Source: Begonia masoniana (Eukaryota; Streptophyta; Magnoliopsida; Cucurbitales; Begoniaceae). From it: 64,000 bases of DNA. The number at the start of each line of letters is the position of its first letter. Position 1 is the first letter of the stretch. A program made the position numbers and the translations under genes. The notes beneath the pieces are model-generated. The model did not search any database. It was not told where the DNA came from and saw only the letters and a list, made by a program, of their open reading frames with translations. Below are positions 45,415 to 57,116 of this stretch, one piece after another. The stretch lies in the NCBI GenBank assembly GCA_022432975.1, contig CM039510.1, positions 31,155,023-31,219,022 on the forward strand. The letters are read 5' to 3'.

Positions 45415-46969
45415 ATGGCATTCAACGCCAACTCTACACATGTAGAAGAGCAGTCCATCTCTAGACCCCCATTTTTCGATGGTAATGACTATGTATACTG
45501 GAAATCCCGAATGAGAATTTTTATTCAAGCAATGGACTATGAACTATGGAGTGTCATTGAAGATGGTCCCTTTAGAGCTATGAAAACCGAAAATGGTGTG
45601 AGTGTACCAAAGCTGGCCAATGAATTAAATGAGTTTGATAAACGAAATCTTAGCTAAATGCCAAAGCTATTAACACTCTGTATTGTGCCTTGAATATAGA
45701 TAAATTCAATAGGGTACAAGGTTGTAATAGCGCATACGAGATATGGAAATTACTTGAAATAACTCATGAAGAAATTAATCAAGTAAAAGAGAGTAAGCTG
45801 AGTATGTTAGTACATGTGTACGAACTATTTACCATGGTAAAGAATGATCAATTAGTTCTATGTTTACTCGTTTTACTAACATTACTAATGGTTTAAAAAT
45901 GCTTGGTAGAGTATATCCAAATGAAGAACTTGTCAGGAAAATTCTAAGATGTCTACCGAGGGGATGGCAACCTAAAGTGACAGCCATCCAAGAAGCAAGA
46001 GATTTAAAAGTCCTCAAACTTGAAGAGCTCATTGGCTCTCTCATGACGCACGAAATAACAATGAGAGCCAATGACAAGGAAGATCTCAAAGAGAAAGAGA
46101 TCAGCAAAAAGAAGGATATTGCTCTCAAAGCTTCCTCAAGTAGACAAGAAGAATCCGAGGGAGAAGATGAAGATGAGGATATAGCCCTCATTACAAGAAG
46201 ATTCAACAAATTTCTCCGGAGAAAGAGAATGCAAGGCAAAAAATTCTCAAAAGGAGACAAGTTGCAAAAAGAAAAGGAGATAACTTATTTTGAATGCGGA
46301 AAGCCTGGACACATCAAGGCCGAGTGTCCGCAAGTTAAGAAGGGTCCCATGCGATTCAAGAAGAGAGCCATGAAAGCTACATGGAATGACGGTGAGAGCG
46401 ACACTTCTTCAGAGGATGAGGAAGTCGCCAACCTATGCTTCATGGCACACGATAATGAGGTTAGCATTTCTTCTAGTGATAGTGAAGCTGATGATGATGG
46501 AGATCTGATTGATGCTTTTAATGATTTAATTAAGCAATTTGGCATACTTAAGTCAAAATATAAACTGTTGAAAAAGGAAAATTGTGACTTAATTGAAAAG
46601 CATGTTAAAGAGATAAGTTTACACGAAAAGGAGTTGGTTAATCTTAAGAGTAGAAATGAAAACTTAAATAACATTATTATGAAATTTACTAATGGCAGCA
46701 AAAACCTGAATATGCTTTTCGGCAGCCAGAGAGTTACATTTGATAAAGCTGGTTTAGGATATGATAGGTTTAGTAAAAAGAAAATATATAAGAATTTCTT
46801 TGTTAAATCTTCTACTTGTCATGCATGCAATGAAGTAGGACATAAATCCGATGAATGTCCTCTAAAACTAAAACAAACTAAACCTGGCAAGGGATTGCAA
46901 TGGGTTTCTAAGGGAACCAGACCTAACTCTAGGACCCAAAAGATTTGGGTACCAAAGAAGACAACTTGA
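45415..46969 (+). pseudogene. SIRE-like gag, broken
   Basis: ATG at 45415 (MAFNANSTHVEEQS) opens a copia Gag; TAA at about 45654 interrupts it, a frameshift near 45845 moves it to the frame that is open from 45860 to TGA 46967. Order: Gag N-terminal domain (RPPFFDGNDYVYWKSRMRIF), UBN2 core (LPRGWQPKVTAIQEARDLKV), acidic stretch (EESEGEDEDED), first zinc knuckle at about 46285, acidic Ser region, a predicted coiled coil (46540-46680), second knuckle CHAC...GH...EC at about 46819-46860. The first knuckle has lost its first Cys (YFEC instead of CxxC); the second is complete. Confidence 0.92.
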
Positions 46970-49900
46970 TCTTCTATTTTGTAGGTTGAAGTTTCTCCCA
47001 CAAAGAACCAGTGGTACCTCGACAGTGGATGCTCGAGGCACATGACGGGAGACTCAACCAAGTTTGCCTTTGTCAACAAGAAGAAAGGGAATGTCACCTT
47101 TGGTGGAAATCAAAAAGGGAAAATTGTTGGCATCGACAATATGGGTAACCCTGCCAACCTTGTAATCGAAAATGTGCTATTAGTTGAAGGGTTAAAACAT
47201 AACTTACTAAGTATTAGTCAACTGTGTGATAAGGGTTATAAAGTAATATTTAAATCAAATGCATGTATGATCAAAGATATTTCGAATAACAATATTTTGT
47301 TTAAAGGCTATAGGAAAGAAAATGTTTACATTATTGATCTGGATAATTTTGTGCATGTTGATGAAAAATGTTTTGCTGTAAATTCTTCAAATGATAGTTG
47401 GACTTGGCATAGAAGACTAGGTCACGTAGGCATGGATACCTTAGCTAAGATTACTAAGGATAATTTAGTTAGAGGGCTTCCAAAAATATCTTTTGAGAAG
47501 GATGAAGTCTGTGAAGCTTGCCAAATGGGCAAACAAATCAAAAGCCCCTTTACATCAACGAATGAAATTTCTACGTCCAAACCTCTCCAACTACTCCATA
47601 TGGACCTCTTCAGTCCTTCAAATATTGCTAGTCTAGGAGGCAAACTTTATGCTTTTGTCATTGTAGATGACTTCTCTAGGTTCACTTGAGTATTCTTCCT
47701 CAAGTCAAAAGATGAAACTTTCGATACCTTCTCAAGCTTTAGGAAGAGAGTTCAAAGTGAAAAGGAGCTCACCATTGTTACTATTCGTAGTGATCATGGT
47801 GGAGAATTCGAGAATGAAAAATTTGAACTTTTGTGTCTCAAATATGGAATTGAGCACAATTTCTCTTCTCCTAGAACCCCTCAACAAAATGGTGTTGTTG
47901 AGAGGAAAAATAGGTCTCTTCAAGAGCTGGTTCGGACCATGCTCGATGAAAATTCCCTTCCAAAGTATTTCTGGGCTGAAGCTATCTCCACAGCTTGTTA
48001 TGTGTTAAATCGGGTCTCCATAAGACCAATTCTTGAGAAAACTCCTTATGAACTTTGGAAGAGAAAAACCCCTATTGTCAAATACTTTAGAGCCTTTGGA
48101 TGTAAGTGCTTCATTCTGAACACCAAGGATAATTTGAGAAAATTCGATTCCAAATCTGATCTTGGAATTTTTCTTGGTTATTCTCTTTCTAGTAAAGCCT
48201 ATAGAGTTTTCAACAAAATGACTCTAGTTGTAGAAGAATCTGTGCATGTCAATTTTGATGAGACCACTCAGCCCACAATCAATGTGGATGAGGAGGATAT
48301 TTTGAAAAAGCAAATGGATTCTCTTTCCCTAGAAAAATCTGCTGAAATCCTTCAAAGTGAAAATTCTCTAGAAATTGTCCTAGTCAAGGATGAAGATGTT
48401 GCTCTGCCTAGAGATTGGAAATATGTGAGAAATCATCCTTTAGATGAAGTTCTAGGTGATCCAATATTATGAGTCAAAACTAGAGCCTCCCTTAGGAATC
48501 TCTGTGCTAATGTTGCTTTTATTTCCCAAATAGAGCCTAAGAAATTTGAAAAAGCCAAATTGGATGAAAATTGGATTGTTGCTATGCAAGATGAGTTAAA
48601 CCAATTCGAAAGGAACAATGTTTGGAAACTTGTTCCAAAACCAGACAATCATCCCATTATTAGAACAAAATGGATTTTCAAGAATAAGTTTGATGAAAAT
48701 GGTGTTTTTATTAGAAACAAAGCTAGACTAGTTGCCAAAGGTTACAATCAAGAAGAAGGAATAGACTTTGAGGAAACCTTTGCACCCGTAGCTAGACTAG
48801 AATCTATTAGGATGCTCTTAGCCTACGCTTGCTACAAAAACTTCACACTCTTTCAAATGGACGTTAAGAATGTATTCTTAAATGGTTATATCTTAGAATA
48901 AGTTTATGTAGAGGAACCTTTAGGATTTGAAGTCTTTGACAAAACTGATCACGTATATAAGTTAAAAAAGGCTATGTATGGACTTAAACAGACTCCTAGA
49001 GCTTGGTATGATAGGTTGAAGAATTTCCTTGAGGAAAGGAAGTTCAAAAAGGGCAAAACCGATTCAACCTTATTTACCATGCAAAATGACAAAGACATTC
49101 TCTTAGTTCAAATCTATGTCGATGACATTATTTTCGGTTCAACTAATGCCTCTCTGTGTGATGAATTTTCCTCCCTAATGCAAAGTGAATTTGAAATGAG
49201 TATGATGAGGGAGTTAAAATTCTTCTTAGGATTTCAGATTAGTCAAACTCCAGATGGCATTTTCTTCTGTCAAGAAAAATACATTAAGGAGCTCTTAAAG
49301 AAGTTTGGATTAGACTCTTCAAAGTCCTCTAGAACTCCCATGAGCACAACTACTAAATTGGACAAAGATGAAAATGGGATAAGTGTGGATATTAAGAAGT
49401 ATAGAGGTATGATTTGGTCTCTGTTATACCTAACGGCTAGCAGGCTAGATATCCTATTCAGTGTGTGCTTATGTGCTAGGTTTCAAGCTTCCTCTAAGGA
49501 ATCTCACCTAAGTGCTGTCAAGAGAATTTTCAAATACTTAAGTGGGACTTCTGATTTAGGTTTGTGGTATTCGAAGGGAACTTCATTTGATTTAATTGGA
49601 TATTCAGACTCAGACTATGCAGGAAGTCTGGTTGATAGAAAAAGCACTAGTGGAACATGTCAGTTCCTGGGAGAATCTCTTGTGTCCTGGTATTCTAAGA
49701 AACATAATTCTGTAGCACTTTCAACTTCCGAGAGTGAATATATTACTGCTGGTAGTTGTTGTGCTCAAATGCTTTGGATGAAGCAAACTCTAGAAGATTA
49801 TAATATTTTCTATGATAAGATTCTCATTCGGTGTGACAACACCAGTGCCATTAACATTTTAAAGAATCCTATCCAACATTCTAGAACAAAACACATCGAG

Positions 49901-50065
49901 GTTAGATATCACTTCATCAGATATCATGTTCAAAGAGGTGATATTACATTAGAATTTGTCAATTCTGCTGATAAATTAGCAGATATCTTTATCAAGCTTT
50001 TGGAAGAAAAGACGTTCAATAGTATAAGAATAAGGTTAGGTCTCATTAGGATTGAAAAAAATTAA
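46970..50065 (+). pseudogene. SIRE-like pol, broken
   Basis: After TGA 46967 and TAG 46982, in the same frame: protease with WYLDSGCSRHM at about 47010, GAG-pre-integrase domain (HRRLGHVGMD), integrase zinc region (CEACQMGKQ) and core (RTPQQNGVVERKN), reverse transcriptase (48560-49300, with [11 protein letters not shown] and YVDD at 49115-49126) and RNase H (SDSDYAGSLVDRKSTSGTCQ, about 49600). Internal stops: TGA 47687 (Trp position), TGA 48470, TAA 48899. It ends at TAA 50063. All catalytic motifs are visible, so decay is by point mutations only. Confidence 0.93.
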
Positions 50066-50103
50066 GCTTCAATTTTTTTTTTCTTGTTGAAGAGCTAGTA
50101 AAA

Positions 50104-50260
50104 TGGACGATCTCCACAATTTCCTTCTCTATGATAACGTTGGTCACAATGGACGTTATCAATGGACTTTAACGATGGACTTTCAAAACCGTCTTTTACA
50201 ATGGGCTTTCAATGGACGTTGTCACAATGGACGTTGACAATGGACGTTCACCAAATGGTT
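50104..50260 (+). repeat. Degenerate AATGGACGTT repeats
   Basis: About nine ATGGAC words at irregular spacing between pol and the extra ORF; their complement (GTCCAT) resembles repeats in the LTRs of this element and of the Del-like element. Confidence 0.7.
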
Positions 50261-50417
50261 TATAAAATCTCTCGACAGGTAACAGAAACCCTAAGATTAA
50301 AAATTCCCCCCAAAATCCTCTCGACTCGTCCAGCGATTTCTTTTCGCCTCTGCTCGTCGGCACCGATTCTTCACTTCTTTCAACTCCATTCGTGCTCAGA
50401 AATCTCTACATTGTTCA

Positions 50418-51257
50418 ATGGCATCTTTCTCTCGCGCTCCACAAGTCTTCGCACAAAAAAGCAAAAAGCAAAAGACTTCCAATACCGGGGATGCTCAGTC
50501 TGTCTGTGTCCCTCCGCCTCTTGTATGGCCGAATCATGAGTTCCTAAATCATGCTGCTTTCTAGAGGTACTATGAAGATTTTGAATTTAAACCCATTATT
50601 CGTTCTAGAGGAGTAATTTTTCGCGATTTATCTGGCTTGGATTTAGAAGAACCCCTACTTAGGATGAGATTGATGGGGCTTTTTGATTACAAGTCTCATT
50701 ATTGTGAAACCCACATTCAAATGTTTTATGCCAATCTGGAACATTCAATGCGCCCTCTGGTTATTCGAAGTTATGTTTATGGGCGGCATATTGAGCTCAC
50801 TCAGGAAAGTATCCATGACATTCTCCATTGTGAATTTCTGAATGGCTCCCGGCGGTTCTTTGAGTCAGCCAAAATTCCCTCTTTTCTTGAAAAACCTGCT
50901 GGCAAAGATTTAGTTAAATTGATTGTCAAGGATCCCAACAATGCTCCCCTGAAGCTAAAGAGCAAAGATTTGAACTTTAGGGCTCGTGTCTTTCACCAAA
51001 TGATCCACTACAACATCGTGCCTGCAGAGGGTGATCGTGACCATGTCAGTGGGATGGATCCTTCAGGTGGTCTGTAATGCCACCAAGTGTTTGCCTTACA
51101 ATCTTCTGCTTATGAAGACTTTTCAACGGCATGGGGTCCGTTTTCCGGAGTCTGACCCGATTTTATCCTTGAAGAAATCCGATTACTTTTCTTCCTCCAC
51201 CCTATCAAGAATGGGAATTACTCGCAATGATGAAGGAGTGCTCGTTTACAAAGATGG
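50418..51257 (+). pseudogene. Extra ORF after pol (env-like position), 5' part
   Basis: ATG at 50418 starts a frame with TAG at 50562, then open to a frameshift near 51040, ending in another frame at 51257 where a solo LTR inserted. The protein has a Ser/Lys/Gln-rich start and a globular part with FEFKPIIRSRGVIF, HIQMFYANLE and VIRSYVYGRHIELT, a pattern I know from plant transposon-associated proteins of unknown function found as third ORFs in SIRE and Athila elements. No signal peptide or membrane segment is obvious in this part. The function is unknown; an envelope role is only suggested by position. Confidence 0.65.
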
Positions 51258-51499
51258 TGTATCATCCCTAACACTGTACCCTTAATTTCCCGCATATTAT
51301 TATTATTATTTTTATCCTTATAAACTTTAAGTTTATCGTTTAAGCGGAAAACCATTTGAAAACCTTTTAATAAAACATATTTAAAGTAGAGAAAACCAAA
51401 GAAAACAAATTAAATTTAAACCATAAAACAATTTAAAAGACATTTAAAACAATTAAAACCATTGGCCATAACTCGAGGGCAAAAGGGACAATCGTCCCA

Positions 51500-51720
51500 A
51501 AAACTACAGGGGCGATCGATCGCTCCATTACCAGGCGATCGATCGCTAGAAAAAAAATTGGAGGGGCGCTCGATCGCCCCTCACACTAGCAATCGATCCC
51601 CAGCCGATCGATCGCCCCTTGTTGGGCGATCGATCGGCAACTTCTCTGGATTTCTCCAGAGAAGTTACCAACACTTGCCAATCGATCACCTCCTCAGGCG
51701 ATCGATCGGCAACCTCCCTG
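51500..51720. repeat. CGATCGATCG palindrome array
   Basis: About eight copies of GGCGATCGATCGc/g or one- to two-base variants in 220 bp, together with a CAGAGAAGTT / AACTTCTCTG and a TTCCAGGGAG / CTCCCTGGAA inverted pair near 51645-51740. Confidence 0.9.
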
Positions 51721-52255
51721 GAATCCGAAATTCCAGGGAGTTTGCCTTTGCCTTCTTTCTTTCCTCATTCTCCCCTGCATAACTTTCTTACCACACATAC
51801 ACACTAAAACATTTCCACATAAAACCATTAATAACTTCACTCGTTTCGCATTTTGTCAACTACCAATAAAAGACCCGAAACATGTCCTAGAACGTATTTA
51901 AAAATATAGTAAACTTTTGTAAAACGAACTGCGTGGATCCATTTAAAACCTAAACAATTTCCCCTGTTTAAAATAAAACTCCAAGCAGTTCTCTGAAATC
52001 CGAATAAAAGTCTTAACAAAACATTTTATAAATTAAGTTTACCAAAACATCAAACTATCAGCTATCCAGATTTCCAAACATCCTAAAATGTTCTACCTAT
52101 ACAATCCCATCCACTATCGCGTTCCCAAAATACTTACAGACATCCCCACGGGTCAAAAGTGCACTGACTGCACCAGCATGCTCCCACGGGCCATCTTTCT
52201 TTAACTGTTCATTCCTCGGGTGAAGGGATCTCATCCTCACCTGTATCAAGATCAC

Positions 52256-52860
52256 CTACACCATACAGACAACTATGAGCTAAAGGCTCAGCAAGTTTCG
52301 TAAATGCAGATGCATGCTGTGCATATGAGTTTCATAAATCATGCAACATTTTCTTATCATTACGTCGCAGACAGAATATCATCGAGATCACAGCCATCTA
52401 AATGGAGAGGGCACGTCCGGCGGTTGGACAACCCTTTCTACCTAGCTTTGGGGGGGGGGGTACACGCTTACATCCGTATACAGCTGTGCTTGAGCCCCAC
52501 CTCGAATGACCAGATAACAGATTACGTAGGTTCATTTCGTTTTAGGCGATGTGGTATTGTGACAAGCCCCTTTCGGCCTTTACAATAGATCAATAACCCC
52601 CTTTCGGGCCACATCTCTTTTCATGAAAACATAGTGCGGAAATTCATTTTCTATGCATAATTGAAAACCATGGTGCATGGACAGTTCAATATATAAAGTA
52701 AACAAGCAACATGTATACCATCAAGACGATAAAAACATAACCTAAATGGCAACCAATCCTATCTACCCAAGCATTTAAACAAACGAATCACCAATGTTCC
52801 TCGACAAGACATCGACGTACGGTGTAGACCAATCAACCATAATAAGTCACGAGAACTTAC
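52256..52860 (-). promoter_or_regulatory. LTR intron-like module, 13-bp helix with wobble pairs
   Basis: Minus strand: donor CGAG|GTAAGT with its first G at 52860; arm TCTACACCGTACG (52828-52816); second arm TGTATGGTGTAGG (52267-52255); acceptor TGTAG|GTGATC. The arms differ from the LARD arms at several positions yet pair over 13 bp, three of them G-U. The interval is 605 nt. Confidence 0.6.
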
Positions 52861-53847
52861 CTCGCGTCCGTTGCAAATTCAAGCTCCGTCCACGAGCGTT
52901 GTTTGCCTAAGGCAAATTCACAACAATCGTCGTTAAAACGCGTTTAAACCATTAAACGTCCAAATTAACGAAACCTTAACTAAAGAAACTTTTTAAAACT
53001 CTAAAATACTTCATTGAGGCATTTTATCGAGCAATTTACGCTCGACACCTCAAAACCTCCATTAATGGAGTTTTCCAAAGCTCCAATTTTTCTGAAACCC
53101 TAACATTCCACAACGAATCGATAAATCTTCGTCCAATAACGTCCAATACTTCCATTATATTCGTAAATACAGTAAACCTATTGATTTCAAACTCAAATCG
53201 ATATTTTCAACAAAACCCTAAACGAAACCCTAATCGCTTTAAACTCTAGAAATCGAAGTAAACCTTTCAAAAACCATAGAATCGTACCCTAGGGTTTGGA
53301 GGAGAAAACGTGAAGGACGATGGTTGATCGGAGGAGGAACCGTCGTTGGAAGAGGAGAACGTCGTGAGGGAGAGATGAAGTCGCCGAGAGGGGAAATCGC
53401 AGAGAAGAAAATCGTGAATGAGGGAGAAGAAAAGAAAACTTATGATTTTAATTAAAAATTTGACTTGGCAAATTACCTTTTTGCCCTTCCTTTGATTTTC
53501 TATTTGTTTCATCCTTTGTTTCGTTAATTATCTATGGATCCGATTCCTCCAATTTTCCTTATTTCACCATAAATCCCAATTTATTACTAGGGTTACATTA
53601 AAACTATCTGTTCGTAAAATGGATCTCGTTTACTATTTTTACTAAAACATCCATTATATTACGAGAAACGCAAAATCCTCGTAATTAGCGTTACAACTCC
53701 AAATATTCTCGTATTTTTCCTAAAATTCTTATTAATTATTAGAATTCTAATAACACTTTCCTTTCACAAAACGAACTTAATTTGACATATTTACAAAAAT
53801 GCCATTATATATTGGAATTACAAAATCCCGTAAAACCAAGTGTTATA

Positions 53848-54535
53848 GATGGTCGACGAGATACTTCAAGGCGCTTGATTCTTGCCGATGAAGACGAGGA
53901 TGACTGTGCTCCAGAAGACACCCTCATTCCTCTCCTTGAACCTCTTCCACCTTCTGTTCTTCTTCTTCAAGCTCCCGAGGAGATCAATCCTGAGCCAATT
54001 CCCCTTCAAGAACCTTTCAGTGATCCTGACCCTCCTCTAGTCAAAGCTGATCTCCCACATCCAATCAGTCCAATTCGTGCTCCCTCTCCAACTCCTGTAC
54101 CATCTCTGCCAGCACGTGCTCCTCCTCGCTCTAGAGGTCCTCCCAGTTCTACAACAAGACATAATATGTCTGAGGAACTCCAGGATGAGCTTCGGGCTAG
54201 CATTTCCAGCCCCAGGACAGGTCTTGACTCTTTTCAGTCCCTATATCTCTCCCATCATGGTTAATTTGCAGCTCTTGTCCTGTCTCAACTTGAATATCTC
54301 GCGACTGCAAATCAAGGACTACTCCATCGAATTGAATTACTAGAATCCAATCAAAGTTCAGCTTTTGCTAATGTCAACCATCGTATTGCTCAAGCTGAAC
54401 ACGAGAATAGCAAAGTCATTGATGATGTCATCTCTTCAGTTAGGTTCCATTCCAATCTAGTCACAACTCAATTGCAGCGCGAATCTGCCCGAGTACTCAC
54501 TCAGTTTAGTGATCTTCGTGATCTTCTAATTCAGA
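53848..54535 (+). pseudogene. Extra ORF after pol, 3' part
   Basis: Continues the extra ORF after the solo LTR: an acidic stretch (ADEDEDDCAPED), a long Pro-rich low-complexity region (54010-54150), TAA at 54262, then a predicted coiled coil (54280-54530) with regularly spaced Leu, Glu and Gln, such as LSQLEYLATANQGLLHRIEL. It runs without a stop into a truncated 3' LTR at 54536, so its natural end is missing. Confidence 0.65.
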
Positions 54536-55380
54536 AAGAAAACAGAGAAAGACGCAAACGTCCAAAGTCTCAGTCGTCCACACTAATAGTAGACGCAGTC
54601 GTCCACAGCTAAAAGAAAGACGCTGTTGTCCACGAGAAAGACAGACGCTGTTGTCCACGATGTAATTGTCCAAAGCACTCCTCCAAAGACTTAGCGCCAG
54701 ATCTTTAAAGACTGTAAGCGATAGCGATATCCGTCCAAACTCGAATGTTCAAAGTCTCAATGCCAGATCTTTCAAGACCGTGAGCGATAACGACTCCAGA
54801 ACACAACGCCTAGTTTTTCTGCGTACGGATGTTCTCCAACGGTCATATTTTTTAACCAGATTACAGACGCGAAGCAGATTACAGACGCGGATATAAATAG
54901 AAGATCTGTAGCTCAAGACAAAATTTTTTGCCAATTTTTACAATCAACTCTCGCGAGCAAAAAGCTTCTGCAACTGTTTACATCTCTCTGCCCTAGAACT
55001 TGAGTTTCATCTTGAGAGTGTAATTTTTGTGCTCAATACTTCTATCTTGTAAAAGTAGTAAGGCTGTGATTGACGCCCGTGAAGATCAATCAAAGTGTAA
55101 AAGGCAGTAGATCAACGCTCGTTAAGTTCGATCTAGTTTTCTTGAGAGGAGAAGAAAGGAATCATCAAGGGGGAGCCTTGGAGCGTGGACGTAGGCAAGA
55201 TTGACCGAACCACGTTAAAAACTACGGTGTCAATTTCTCTCTAACTCTTACTTTACCTTGTTTGCTTGCTTGCTGCGATAATTTTAATAATTGCATATTA
55301 AGAGAGAAAACGTTTAGGTTAAGAAATTTAAAAAGTCTAATTCAACCCCCCCCCCCTTCTTAGACAATCACGTTCCTACA
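54536..55380 (+). mobile_element. 3' LTR of SIRE-like element, 5' end deleted
   Basis: Matches 44523-45344 with scattered differences, but about 300 bp of the LTR start and the polypurine tract are absent. The join lies in a shared GAAAGAAAACAGAGAAAG word present in both partners (44516 on and about 54534 on), so the deletion used microhomology. It holds TATAAATAG at 54892 and a 16-bp duplication (CAGATTACAGACGCG, 54858-54889). Confidence 0.92.
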
Positions 55381-55885
55381 GTAATTATTCCCCGAATTAT
55401 TAAACGGGATTAATTTGATATTAATAAAATGTATGTTTTTGTGAATTTTTCGGTGTGTTTTGTGGAAAGAAAGAGTTTCGGAGAAACCAAATCGGCGAAC
55501 TAAATAGCGATTTAGTTATAAACCAATGAAAAGACAATTTTGGAAAGAATTAAGGTGGTTGGGAGAGTGCCTATAGATGTTTGACACTTGTCAAGCTTGT
55601 TGAAGAAGCCATGCTACATCTTTCTTCCTCTCTTCAACGTGAAAACACTCCAAGTTTCTTCCTATCCTCTCTGTTTCTCTCTTCCAAACGAAGTGCGACA
55701 AATTCCAAAACTCTGTTTTCTCCTGTTTTCTCCAGTAAAGGTAATCCTTTATGTTAGTTAACGAGTTTAGGTTAGTTATTCCTTAGTTTTGTTGAAATTT
55801 AAGGTTAATGGTCCCGTTATATATGATATATGTTCGTGAATCGCCGAGGAATTACGTGCAAGATTTTCAACTTTTTGGACATCAG

Positions 55886-56372
55886 GTAAGTTCATACGCG
55901 TAGGTTTGGCCCTTAAAGCCCTACATCACGGAGACACTAGGTTTTTAGGTGTCGGGTAGTTAGAGCATAGGTTACGTTCTAAGTTAAATGTGTTTTGTTT
56001 TATGTCTTGCTTGTTATCCTGTCGCCTGTTTAAGTTACATTTAAGCACCGTATATGTTCATGCATACACATTTTCCTGAAAGTCATGTAAATGTTTTGCG
56101 CACGAGATTTGAAGTTAAGAAAGATAAAATGTGAATGTAATGTACGGTAAGTGTGGGATGGAGACTGGCATCTTGTTATGTATCCCTGTTATGTGCCTAA
56201 AAGTGCACCCCTGTTGCGCTAATTCCTCTATAAGCCCCACTTATATCCCTGTTCACTTGAACGTAAAGTTATGTAATGTTCATGTATTTCAAAAGTTCAT
56301 GTATAGCATATGCATCACTGCATTGTATGTTCTTACTGAGCTCTAGGCTCATAGTTGAACTACCCATTGTAG
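55886..56372 (+). promoter_or_regulatory. LTR intron-like module, weak arms
   Basis: Donor ATCAG|GTAAGT at 55886; arm CCTACATCACGGAG (55920-55933); acceptor TTGTAG|GTACGAA with AG at 56371-56372. Only the CCTAC/GTAGG core pairs well here, so the helix is decayed or not needed in this copy. Confidence 0.45.
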
Positions 56373-56876
56373 GTACGAATCCCGTGGATGAGGACTTTGT
56401 GCCTCAGGCCGACGAGTAGGTGCAGTTGGCGGGATGAGCCCGTGGGTTGGTTGCGGCAGTCAGGCGCCCTTTTACCTGTGGGAGTGTGGTTCTGAAGTGT
56501 ATGCAAATTTTGTATAGTGTTGTTCTGGGATTTAGGTGATGTATAAGATATGTGTAAATGTTTTAAAACCTCTGTTCTGACAGTTGTATTTTCTTTAAAT
56601 GTACTGGAATCATTTGGAAATCTTTTTCCTTTTAGGTTGTACATGGATTGTCTTGAGTTTTAGAGCTATCCATGCAGTTAGATTTCTTGAATTTCTGTCA
56701 TGTTTTCTAACATGTCTAAAATTACGTTTTGAATCGGGTTTCTGGTGTTTGAAGGTTTTAAAGTCAAAAGTAGTAAGTCTTCAAACAGAGAGGTAGCCGA
56801 CCGATCGCCTGGGGTAACCGATCGATCGAGGGAGTATATGTTTAAGTTTTTCAAGTTTTCAAGTTTTTCCAATAAA

Positions 56877-57116
56877 ACAGTCGTCCACTCTATTATTTAA
56901 AACAGTCGTCCATTCTGTCTTCTAAAAACAGTTGTCCATTTTGTTCTTTAAAACAGTCGTTCACTCTGTTCTTTAAAACAGTTGTCCATTCTGTTCTTTA
57001 AAACAGTTGTCCATCCTATCCTCTAAAAACAGTCGTGCACTCTGTTATTTAAAACAGTCGTCCATTCTGTCCTCTAAAAACAGTTGTCCATTTTGATCTT
57101 TAAAACAGTCGTCCAC
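56877..57116 (+). repeat. CAGTCGTCCATTCTGTTCTTTAAAA array
   Basis: About nine units of roughly 25-26 bp alternating CAGTCGTCCACTCTGTT and CAGTTGTCCATTCTGTT forms. The 3' LTR has a related but longer array (63626 on). Confidence 0.92.

Larger units (their letters stand above)
51258..53847 (-). mobile_element. Solo LTR, minus orientation, in the copia extra ORF
   Basis: GATGG is duplicated at 51253-51257 and 53848-53852. On the minus strand it starts TATAACACTTGG (one base changed from TGTAACAC) and ends in ATGATACA at 51258. It is related to the minus solo LTR 14676-17137 (same TTAATTTCCCG context near the low-coordinate end). It contains the intron-like module, and CGATCGATCG arrays toward its own 3' end. 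Confidence 0.93.
44219..55380 (+). mobile_element. SIRE/Maximus-like copia element, with nested solo LTR
   Basis: GTAAT is duplicated at 44214-44218 and 55381-55385. Order: 5' LTR, primer site, gag, protease-integrase-RT-RNase H, a GGAC-rich spacer, an extra ORF split by a solo LTR, and a 3' LTR that has lost its first 300 bp or so. A large Gag with two zinc knuckles and an extra ORF after pol point to the SIRE lineage. Several stops and frameshifts make it inactive. Confidence 0.92.
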
